Positions 1 to 5,145 of a DNA stretch of 7,022 bases are shown here, piece by piece. The notes beneath the pieces were generated by a model. That model searched no databases, was not told the origin of the DNA, and saw nothing but the letters and a program-made list of their open reading frames with translations. A program made the position numbers and the translations under genes. Numbering within the stretch: the stretch's first letter is position 1; every line of letters starts with the position of its first letter. The DNA comes from Pseudomonadota bacterium (GTDB taxonomy: Bacteria; Bdellovibrionota_C; UBA2361; OMII01): positions 1 to 7,022 of the forward strand of contig JAIXPR010000212.1 in NCBI GenBank assembly GCA_027486155.1. The letters run 5' to 3'.

Positions 1-278
1 CCCTTTCCCATCGGGCTCTTTCCGCCAACACAGCCTATGCTTGCAAACATACTTCCTGCCTATTTCAGACGATCTCTTGCTACGGTATGAAGCTGTCAGG
101 TGGTACGCGCTCCTACCCACTTTAGAACGGTAAATTAAGCATTTAGCATGCCTTGCAGTGTCTGATGTGTCACGTCGCTAGGCCGATGATACGGTCTTTC
201 CCCACATGCATGCTCTTTTCGCTTGGCTGACAGATCGGTCATATAACTTCGGGCCCGCCCCTATCACTGTCAACAGAA
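1..278. other. Left-edge region with no supportable gene
   Basis: I see no gene here. A plus-strand frame is open from the window edge (base 2) to a TAA at 131-133; its 43 codons end in LLRYEAVRWYALLPTLER. It could be the tail of a gene that starts outside the window, but I recognise no family and the stretch is too short to judge. The minus strand is broken by stops. The region lies downstream of the putative DGR target gene, where a template repeat or reverse transcriptase might be expected. I found no near-copy of the target's 3' end here by eye. Confidence 0.4.
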
Positions 279-440
279 GTAACCCCGGACCAAAGAGAGA
301 GAGAGTAACCCCGGACCAAAGAGAGACCCCGGACCAAAGAGAGAAAAGAGAGAGTAACCCCGGACCAAAGAGAGAAGAGAGAGAGTAACCCCGGACCAAA
401 GAGAGAAGGCCAAAGAGAGAGCGAAGAGAGAGAGAGAGCG
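279..440 (+). repeat. Array of a 20-bp repeat with GA-rich spacers (locus 1)
   Basis: The unit GTAACCCCGGACCAAAGAGA occurs in full at 279-298, 305-324, 354-373 and 385-404. A copy lacking its first three bases lies near 327-343, and a short remnant (ggccaaagagaga) lies at 408-420. Spacers are runs of GA and AAGAGA of varying length, and the array ends in a GA tract up to 438. All copies point the same way. The first copy is preceded by CTGTCAACAGAA, close to the CTGTCAACAAAA that precedes copies at locus 2, so the ancestral unit is longer than 20 bp. Spacing is irregular (26-31 bp between full starts or their multiples), unlike a CRISPR array. Translations of the region are low-complexity and not credible proteins. 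Confidence 0.9.
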
Positions 441-462
441 GTTCCCCCCAATCCCACATCAC

Positions 463-585
463 CTACGGCGCAGAACGAACACCGCGACCACCACGTTCCA
501 GGTGGCGATTCCATAAACGCATTGATGCGCCACTGCGGTCAGAGAGCCGCACCCCACTCCAGGGTTGTTGCCACGCCCCTCCACG
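463..585 (-). other. Putative DGR variable region (VR) at the 3' end of the SUMF1-like gene
   Basis: This covers codons for residues 478-517. Anchor codons carry few adenines: TTT CGT GGA GGG GCG TGG, then GTG CGG CTC TCT GAC CGC, then GCA, CGC and CGT GGT GGT CGC GGT GTT CGT. The last eight sense codons before the final CCG contain no A. Between the anchors lie non-conserved residues: QQPWSG (483-488), SG (495-496), SMRLWN (498-503) and HLE (505-507). In known DGR targets of this fold these slots correspond to AAC/AAT-rich codons of the template, changed by adenine-specific mutagenic retrohoming. An A-free, GC-rich 3' end would also fit an initiation-of-mutagenic-homing site. Without the template repeat, A-directed substitution cannot be shown here. 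Confidence 0.55.
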
Positions 586-2016
586 AAAGCCTAAACCGAC
601 TGCCCAGCCATCTGGCCACGTCGTGACATCTGCATCGCCACCGGAGGTCAATACCCCGTTGCCGTGCTTTGCGCCATTAAATGTTCGCCCCTCGGATCTC
701 CCCACAGACACGGTGCGCTCATAGACATTCCCGCACAGATCCATAGCTCCATAGTACCCTGCGCCAGACGCTATCCGGGTAGTGTCCCCAGCAGCCATCG
801 CACCTACGCGCATCGGACCTGCAACACCATTATTGTAGACACAGTTAGCCGCCGCGCTTGGTGCCTCATTCGGCAGTCCTGCGTTGTTCACTCCGGTGGC
901 GCCCGTTAACGAGGTACTCCCCCACGCGTATTCACCGGAGACCGCTGGATAGGGTCCACGTGCAGCCGTCTCAAACTCTAATTCACTCATGGGGCGTAAG
1001 CCCGCCCAATCGAGGTACGCCGCGAGATCAGCCCATGAGATATAGTTCATGGCGACGGAAGCATACGTCGCTCCGCCCCCTTGAGCAGGCAACGTGGCAT
1101 CGCCAGAGGTCCAGCTGACGTTGTTGCGATAGGTCAGGTTGTCGGTGTTCTTTCCAAGGGCCCCCGATGAGGTGATATCTCTCGTACTCTTCTGTGTCGT
1201 GGTTAGCGTATTAAAGAAAGCCACCCACTGAGATTGAGAGACCTCTCCCTTCATCATGTAGAACTTTTGATACCCCTTTGGAAATACGGCGGGAATGGTG
1301 AAGACCGCTCCAGTTATATCCTCAGTCTCTTGGCTGGTGGTCACGTAGCGATACTCACTATTCATCTCTCCAACCCCGGTACCAGATCCTGCCTGGGCCC
1401 CGGTTGTTATCGCGGACTCGCTCCCGATGTACCACGGGTCGTTATCGCCGCTCCCCTGCCTAAACGACGCTGTTGATGTCGCGTTATCTCCCGCAAAGAA
1501 GGCTTCGGTCGGCACATGCACCATCTCTATCGCAAACACCCGGATGTCGATCGTGTCATTCACGCCAACTCCGTCCTGTGTGTACTTCCAATTCAGTGAG
1601 AAGCCCGTCTTGGTAAACGTTCCGACCCCATCGGCGCTTCGGTAGACAAATACACCGACACCTGGATTGGTCGCGATGTTAAACGAGGCGCTTGTATCGA
1701 CGAGCCCCACATCCAATGAGGCACCAGAAGGTACGGTGTGTCCGGTGTCGTTTAAACTCGCGTGCGCCCAGTTACCACCGTTCTTGCGAAACTTCACAAA
1801 CACCCACGCCGCGTCCCAGTTGCTCGGAGCGGGGGCGCCGGGGTCGGTTGATCGCCACGAGTTGTTCCACGAGATATCGAAATTGATCGGGGCAGTGCCG
1901 GTACCAGCGTCGCGGGTGCCGACACTTGTATTGGTCACATCGATTCCGCCGCATACGCCATTCGAGGTGGATACCACCACTGCGGCAAGCAGTATCAGCA
2001 CTTTAAGAAACTTCAT
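463..2016 (-). CDS. Secreted SUMF1/FGE-sulfatase-fold protein, putative DGR variable protein
   Basis: This is a 517-residue protein. Residues 1-20 (MKFLKVLILLAAVVVSTSNG) form a Sec-type signal peptide. Residues ~25-200 form a beta-rich N-terminal module with the run NNWD-like SNWDAAWVFVKFR and then FAIEMVHVPTEAFFAGD, which leads into the SUMF1 domain. The SUMF1/FGE-like domain (~165-517) shows MNYISWADLAAYLDWAGLRP (323-342), ELEFETAARG, YAWGS, DLCGNVYE (426-433) and GFRGGAW (476-482). The tail has W, six to seven residues, VRLSDR, two residues, A, six residues, R, then GGRGVRSAP. That is the layout known from DGR target proteins, in which the residues between the fixed anchors vary. The paired C-terminal cysteines of true formylglycine-generating enzyme are absent (only C22, C392 and C427 exist), so a ligand-binding lectin-type role outside the cytoplasm is more likely than catalysis. 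The fold and secretion are well supported. DGR targeting is inferred, because no template repeat or reverse transcriptase is in the window. No clear Shine-Dalgarno precedes the ATG. Confidence 0.88.
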   Translation of the reverse strand: MKFLKVLILLAAVVVSTSNGVCGGIDVTNTSVGTRDAGTGTAPINFDISWNNSWRSTDPGAPAPSNWDAAWVFVKFRKNGGNWAHASLNDTGHTVPSGASLDVGLVDTSASFNIATNPGVGVFVYRSADGVGTFTKTGFSLNWKYTQDGVGVNDTIDIRVFAIEMVHVPTEAFFAGDNATSTASFRQGSGDNDPWYIGSESAITTGAQAGSGTGVGEMNSEYRYVTTSQETEDITGAVFTIPAVFPKGYQKFYMMKGEVSQSQWVAFFNTLTTTQKSTRDITSSGALGKNTDNLTYRNNVSWTSGDATLPAQGGGATYASVAMNYISWADLAAYLDWAGLRPMSELEFETAARGPYPAVSGEYAWGSTSLTGATGVNNAGLPNEAPSAAANCVYNNGVAGPMRVGAMAAGDTTRIASGAGYYGAMDLCGNVYERTVSVGRSEGRTFNGAKHGNGVLTSGGDADVTTWPDGWAVGLGFRGGAWQQPWSGVRLSDRSGASMRLWNRHLERGGRGVRSAP

Positions 2017-2022
2017 GTTGGT

Positions 2023-2051
2023 TATATCGGCGGCCTGGTGAATTAGCTCAA
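2023..2051 (-). promoter_or_regulatory. Candidate sigma70-type promoter of the SUMF1-like gene
   Basis: Read on the minus strand, TTGAGC (2046-2051) and GATATA (2023-2028) are separated by exactly 17 bp. The -10 box ends only six bases before the ATG at 2016, so the predicted transcription start would fall at or next to the start codon. That would give a leaderless message, which agrees with the lack of a Shine-Dalgarno sequence. It is a motif match only and could be chance. Confidence 0.35.
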
Positions 2052-2056
2052 GGGTT

Positions 2057-2115
2057 TTCTCCCCGTAGCCGGGCTACTTTTTTGGACGGGGCGGTAGCCC
2101 CGCTACAGGGAGAAC
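2057..2115. repeat. REP/BIME-like double hairpin upstream of the SUMF1-like gene
   Basis: Two small stem-loops face each other: GTAGC-CGG-GCTAC (2065-2077) and GTAGC-CCC-GCTAC (2094-2106). The outer sequences TTCTCCCC (2057-2064) and AGGGAGAA (2107-2114) are near-complements, so the whole 59 bp is an imperfect inverted repeat around TTTTTTGGACGGGGCG. A related copy with the same GTAGCCGGGCTACTTTTTT core lies at 4209-4257. Two intergenic copies with hairpin structure suggest a REP-type or small non-autonomous element. Read on the plus strand, the first hairpin plus T6 could also end transcription. Confidence 0.6.
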
Positions 2116-2303
2116 ACGCGGCGTGCAAGTCACGGAGTACTAAGGAAATGCTAATTTGATTGCAAATCGGTCGGACTTGCTCTTGTAAAACCTTGAACAC
2201 CCTAAGGCTTGTAAAAGCCGACAAAATAATGAGTAACAAGAGCGCACATTCCATCAGGGCTCATTAAGAAGCCGGATACATGCGTGCACCTCTCCCTTGC
2301 CTC
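2116..2303. other. Intergenic stretch with no supportable gene
   Basis: No gene is supported here. A 68-codon minus-strand frame (2048-2254) starts with a hydrophobic run, but its C-terminal third is a translation of the REP-like hairpins and it has no recognisable family. I treat it as non-coding. A short hairpin, GGCTTGTAAAAGCC, lies near 2205-2218. Confidence 0.5.
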
Positions 2304-2504
2304 GACTATTTCTCTCAGAGACCGCGCCGTCAACAAAAGTAACCCCGGACCAAAGAGAAGAATGGGGCCTGAATGGTGTGTCGAATAACGTCCGGTAGGG
2401 CTTGACTATTTCTCTCAGAGACCGCGCTGTCAACAAAAGTAACCCCGGACCAAAGAGAACTAGTAACCCCGGACCAAAGAGAAAGTAACCCCGGACCAAA
2501 GAGA
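2304..2504 (+). repeat. 20-bp repeat array, locus 2, with a 56-bp segment duplicated at 100-bp spacing
   Basis: Full copies of GTAACCCCGGACCAAAGAGA lie at 2339-2358, 2439-2458, 2463-2482 and 2485-2504. The first two are part of a longer unit that begins GACTATTTCTCTCAGAGACC and runs through the GTCAACAAAA leader into the 20-mer (2304-2359 and 2404-2459). The two 56-bp copies differ at one base (C2328 versus T2428) and are exactly 100 bp apart. The intervening 44 bp is not repeated within the window. The orientation matches loci 1 and 3. The array stops about 20 bp before the IS3 transposase remnant. Confidence 0.9.
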
Positions 2505-2524
2505 ACTAAGAGAGAAACGCTGTA

Positions 2525-2698
2525 GCTGAGCGGGTGAACGGAATCCTCAAGGATGAGCTTAACCTTGATGCAGTCTTCTCGGACTTCTACGGACTCCGCG
2601 CCGCCGTTGCTCAAGCAATCATGGTGTACAACACCAAACGAACTCACTTTTCGCTTGGACTAAGAACTCCCATGGAGGTCTACCGCCAAGCGGCATAG
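2525..2698 (+). pseudogene. 3' remnant of an IS3-family transposase (rve/DDE domain end)
   Basis: The plus-strand frame from GCT at 2525 to TAG at 2696-2698 gives 57 residues starting AERVNGILKDELNLDA and ending HFSLGLRTPMEVYRQAA. AERVNGILK(D/N)E, the YN-x-x-R-x-H segment and the L-x-x-P-M/x-E tail are hallmarks of the C-terminal end of IS3-family integrase-type transposases. The first E of this stretch is the third catalytic residue of the DDE triad. The first two aspartates and about four fifths of orfB are missing. The homology starts abruptly just after the 20-bp repeat array, so the element was truncated at or beside the repeats. It has no start codon and is not functional. Confidence 0.88.
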
Positions 2699-2711
2699 GA
2701 GTATAAAAACA

Positions 2712-2755
2712 GGGGGTGGGAGAAATCCACATGTGGATTTCCCCCCGCACCCCCC
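2712..2755. repeat. Large palindrome/hairpin after the IS3 remnant
   Basis: The core AAATCCACATGTGGATTT (2723-2740) is a perfect 18-bp palindrome. It is flanked by G-rich (GGGGGTGGGAG, 2712-2722) and C-rich (CCCCCCGCACCCCCC, 2741-2755) arms that pair imperfectly. It starts 14 bp after the transposase stop codon and probably belonged to the 3' end of the original IS3-family element. It could block transcription entering or leaving the remnant, although no T-tract follows directly. Confidence 0.7.
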
Positions 2756-2831
2756 ATATGACTACTGCTATAGACATAAGTTAGGACGGGACAGAGGCAC
2801 ATGGGTAAGGGGATTGAGTAGACAAGAGAGA

Positions 2832-2880
2832 GTAACCCCGGACCAAAGAGAAGAAGAGAGAGAGAGAGAGAGAGAGAGAG
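2832..2880 (+). repeat. 20-bp repeat, locus 3, with an (AG)13 microsatellite
   Basis: A single full copy of GTAACCCCGGACCAAAGAGA lies at 2832-2851. It is followed by AGA and an uninterrupted (AG)13 run at 2855-2880. The copy is preceded by AAGAGAGA, as between units at locus 1. The tract lies 68 bp before the SGNH gene start. Dinucleotide runs of this length tend to change length by replication slippage. Confidence 0.9.
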
Positions 2881-2933
2881 GGTCGGAAAAGAGAGGGACA
2901 CCAGAAACGTCGCTTTCCCGGGCACATACGCTG

Positions 2934-2940
2934 AGGTAGG
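2934..2940 (+). promoter_or_regulatory. Ribosome binding site of the SGNH-hydrolase gene
   Basis: AGGTAGG lies eight bases before the ATG at 2949. It is a reasonable purine-rich Shine-Dalgarno and supports this start over the later in-frame ATG codons. Confidence 0.5.
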
Positions 2941-2948
2941 TTGCTAAC

Positions 2949-4154
2949 ATGATTAGTCATCGAATCATCCTTCTTGCTTTTAGTCTCGTTGTAAGCATGA
3001 CGGCCGGTGAAATATTCCTAAGGTATTTCGCCACCCAACGAACTACAGCAGAACTTAAAAGAAACTATCCGGCTATGTTCGAGGAAAGCTCCGTGTATCC
3101 TTACAGACTCCGAAAGAGCTTTTCTGGGAAACTCACTACAAGGGAGTTCGATACCTCTATCCGAACCAACTCGCTCGGATATCGGGGGAAGGAACTCTCT
3201 CCGGCCAATACTCGGGTCCGTGTACTTGCCCTCGGAGATTCATTTACCTTCGGGTGGGGAGTGAATGATGAGGATACTTACCCCGAGCGACTAGAGACAC
3301 AGCTGAGATCGAGAATTCCCGACCGCGACATAGAAGTCATCAACGGTGGATTCGCTGGTGGATATAGTCCGGATACCTACTATCTCTACCTCAAGACCGA
3401 GGGAGAAGCGCTGAAACCCGATCTCATCATCGTCGGTTTTTTCATCGGAAATGACATCGATCATCCGATGGGTCTTGAGCATGAGTGGACTAGCGTGGAC
3501 GCAAATGGCTTTCCACTCGCGATTCAGAATCGCTTCTTTGAGGTTAAAGACAACCTGTGGATCTCTAAAGTAGCCCCGCTACGCTATCGGATCCCGGTGC
3601 TGACTCAGTCACATCTCTTCCAAGGCGCAGTGCACAGCTTCGAGAGAGCAGAGGAATTCGCACTCAAAGTGGCGAGACGTATCAGCGGATTAGCGCATTT
3701 ATCTGCCACTGATAACAACGCGAGCGTTCCATTCATATACCGAAAGGTTTACACCGAGAGGACGAACACCGCCGTGAGTAAAGTTCAAAAGCTTTTTCTT
3801 GAGATGACACGAATATCCACGAATAGAGGGATACCGATCCTCTTCGCAATGTTTCCTGCGCGAGAGCAAATGTTTGACGCGCCGTTCGACGACGCCGCGG
3901 CCCAGTTGGATAAACCTCAAGCGATCTTCTCCCGTTTCTTTCAAGAACACCGAATCGCATACGTTGATCTTCTAGAGAGCTTCAGGGAAGCGAGCAAGAG
4001 CAAGAATTTCTACTACCAATTGGATTCGCACTGGAATAGTGATGGCAACATCCTTGCTGCCAAACTAATTGCTGAGTTCATCGAGACTCACTATGCACTT
4101 AAGGTGACACCGCCCGATTTGCAAGCGGATGCCATCCTTTTTCCTGACAGATAA
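2949..4154 (+). CDS. Membrane-anchored SGNH/GDSL-type hydrolase or O-acyltransferase-like protein
   Basis: This is a 401-residue protein. Residues ~5-20 (RIILLAFSLVVSMTAG) form an N-terminal membrane anchor or uncleaved signal, followed by EIFLRYF as in many anchored SGNH proteins. The catalytic domain starts near residue 90. Block I is LALGDSFTFGWGV with the nucleophile Ser98. Block II glycines lie in INGGFAGGYS (131-140). Block III is GND (167-169). Block V is LDSHWNSDGN, with Asp359 and His361. The D-x-H-W form of block V resembles the AlgJ/AlgX/DHHW side of the superfamily, which acts on acetylated polysaccharides, more than the D-x-x-H of secreted lipases. The likely role is esterase or acyl transfer at the cell envelope; the substrate is unknown. 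The region ~190-290 is an insert I cannot assign. The gene stands alone between the repeat/IS debris upstream and a terminator-like hairpin downstream, so its neighbours give no pathway clue. Confidence 0.85.
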   Translation: MISHRIILLAFSLVVSMTAGEIFLRYFATQRTTAELKRNYPAMFEESSVYPYRLRKSFSGKLTTREFDTSIRTNSLGYRGKELSPANTRVRVLALGDSFTFGWGVNDEDTYPERLETQLRSRIPDRDIEVINGGFAGGYSPDTYYLYLKTEGEALKPDLIIVGFFIGNDIDHPMGLEHEWTSVDANGFPLAIQNRFFEVKDNLWISKVAPLRYRIPVLTQSHLFQGAVHSFERAEEFALKVARRISGLAHLSATDNNASVPFIYRKVYTERTNTAVSKVQKLFLEMTRISTNRGIPILFAMFPAREQMFDAPFDDAAAQLDKPQAIFSRFFQEHRIAYVDLLESFREASKSKNFYYQLDSHWNSDGNILAAKLIAEFIETHYALKVTPPDLQADAILFPDR

Positions 4155-4208
4155 AACTGGCGGCGCAGATAAAGGCTATTACGCTCTATGTGACTTTTCG
4201 CTCCCTCT

Positions 4209-4257
4209 CCCTGTAGCCGGGCTACTTTTTTTGACTGGGTGTTCACCTGTTACAGGG
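4209..4257 (+). terminator. REP-like hairpin with T-tract after the SGNH gene
   Basis: GTAGC-CGG-GCTAC (4213-4225) is followed directly by T7 (4226-4232), the pattern of an intrinsic terminator for the gene ending at 4154. A wider pairing is also present: CCCTGTA at 4209-4215 complements TACAGGG at 4251-4257. The core and T-run match the REP-like element at 2057-2115, so the same element may serve as a terminator here. The five-base-pair stem is short, which limits confidence in termination. Confidence 0.5.
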
Positions 4258-4356
4258 TTACTTTATATCTTGCTGATTCTATTAAAGGGATCGCTTCAAT
4301 ATTGCGGAAGTACCCCTTTACCAGAGAGAGCTAACCGATATCCAGTTTTTTCCTAG

Positions 4357-4372
4357 AAGCCATCTCAAAATT
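4357..4372 (+). repeat. Terminal inverted repeat of the IS5-family element, transposase 3' side
   Basis: AAGCCATCTCAAAATT pairs with the inverse of 5187-5202. It runs into the transposase stop codon (4371-4373), so coding and end sequence overlap by two bases. Confidence 0.85.
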
Positions 4373-4841
4373 ACCTATCGAGAAGAAGAATAGCACATCC
4401 GAGCTCAACGAATCCGAGATAGTTTTCGATAGATCTGTCCCATCTGTTCGCGATCCGGCGAAAGTTTTTCAACCAAGCAAAGAGTCTTTCGACTTTCCAT
4501 CTTCGCTTGTAGCGGCGTAGCTTTCTTCCATCCTGACTAATGTTGACCCGATTGGATTTATGAGGTGCTATGAGCTCGATCCCTTCCTCTGCGAGAGATT
4601 CAGCAAGTCGATCACTGTCGTAAGCTCGGTCAGCAATGAGTCGTTCTGGAACATCGGCCAGAAGACTTTGTTCGAGAGTTTCGTGTACAAGGGTGACTTC
4701 AGCAGGTGAAGCGCTTCGTGCGTGGATGGCGATTGGAAGACCATGAGCGTCTGCCACTGCCATGATCTTTGACCCCTTTCCACAGCGCGTTTTACCGATC
4801 TCGGCCCCCCCTTTTTGCCCCAATGAATGTGTCATCAACAA
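4371..4841 (-). CDS. IS5-family transposase, orfB (C-terminal catalytic part)
   Basis: This is the second half of a DDE transposase. GKGSKIMAVADAHGLPIAIH (21-40) is the strand typical of IS5/IS4-type enzymes. IADRAYDSDRL (69-79) carries the second catalytic aspartate, Asp71. The stretch RWKVERLFAWLKNFRRIANRW (114-134) carries the catalytic Glu118 and the Y/R-type signature arginines. The tail FVELGCAILLLDR is typical for the family. The ATG at 4841 lies within the orfA coding region, and independent translation from it is uncertain. The frame is more likely reached from orfA through a shift at the A5G7 run (4805-4816). The fused protein would be about 260 residues, normal for this group. Confidence 0.85.
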   Translation of the reverse strand: MLMTHSLGQKGGAEIGKTRCGKGSKIMAVADAHGLPIAIHARSASPAEVTLVHETLEQSLLADVPERLIADRAYDSDRLAESLAEEGIELIAPHKSNRVNISQDGRKLRRYKRRWKVERLFAWLKNFRRIANRWDRSIENYLGFVELGCAILLLDR

Positions 4842-5145
4842 AACATTCCGAAAGATCTATTTCCCCCCTTTTGTACAAGTCCTCCGCAAGCGCTTCAAGA
4901 ATATTGCGCGAAACTCTCTGCTCTATCCATTCCTGATAGCGCCGATGACAGGTCTGGTAAGGTGGGTATCTCTCAGGATGATCGCACCAGCGCGCCCCTG
5001 TTCTCAATATCCAAATTATGCCGTTCAGTATTTCTCGATCGTTGCGAGCATGGCGTCCTTTCCCGTCCGCTCGTTTCTTACGTTGCGGAATGTACGCCTC
5101 GACTACACTCCATTGTTCGTCACTCAGTTCTTCATACTTTGCCAT
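4792..5145 (-). CDS. IS5-family transposase, orfA (N-terminal part)
   Basis: This is a 117-residue first half. LSDEQWSVVEAYIP (7-20) is the DUF4096-type N-terminal helix common to this group. RNDREILNGIIWILRTGARW (34-53) and YPPYQTCHRRYQEWI (60-74) are the expected DNA-binding and core-entry motifs. FVDDTFIGAK (102-111) carries the first catalytic aspartate, probably Asp104. After the A5G7 run the frame reads RGGRDR and stops, whereas the orfB frame reads GGAEIGKTRCG and continues the family sequence. orfB lies in the +1 frame (equivalent to -2) relative to orfA, not -1. This is either programmed slippage at the homopolymer or a one-base indel. Confidence 0.85.
   Translation of the reverse strand: MAKYEELSDEQWSVVEAYIPQRKKRADGKGRHARNDREILNGIIWILRTGARWCDHPERYPPYQTCHRRYQEWIEQRVSRNILEALAEDLYKRGEIDLSECFVDDTFIGAKRGGRDR

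Noticed and set aside
279..440. CRISPR array
   Set aside because: The repeats are 20 bp, the spacers are 1-15 bp of GA-rich simple sequence and uneven, and no cas genes are present.
178..514. Minus-strand open frames across the repeat array that give leucine/serine-rich proteins (SLWSGV and FGPGLL repeats)
   Set aside because: They are translations of the 20-bp DNA repeat and GA tracts in several frames at once. They overlap the end of a well-supported gene and have no ribosome site or family signature.
463..2016. Active formylglycine-generating enzyme or sulfatase-maturation role
   Set aside because: The C-terminal copper/substrate cysteines of FGE are missing, the protein is secreted, and no sulfatase gene is nearby.
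1667..2041. Plus-strand 124-codon frame opposite the SUMF1-like gene
   Set aside because: It is a shadow of the minus-strand gene, which has a signal peptide and clear domain motifs. The plus frame has none.
2048..2254. Minus-strand 68-codon frame with a hydrophobic start
   Set aside because: Its C-terminal part is the REP-like hairpin element, no ribosome site was seen and no family is recognisable.
2190..2260. tRNA or small structured RNA near GGCTTGTAAAAGCC
   Set aside because: There is only one short stem, with no cloverleaf and no T-arm consensus.
2254..2647. Minus-strand frames across the locus 2 repeats and the IS3 remnant
   Set aside because: They are antisense to the repeats and the recognisable transposase fragment, with the same low-complexity translation as at locus 1.
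3570..3582. GTAGCCCCGCTAC inside the SGNH gene, identical to one hairpin of the REP-like element at 2094-2106
   Set aside because: A single 13-base match is expected by chance at about this frequency in 7 kb. The flanking sequence differs, and the codons fit the protein.
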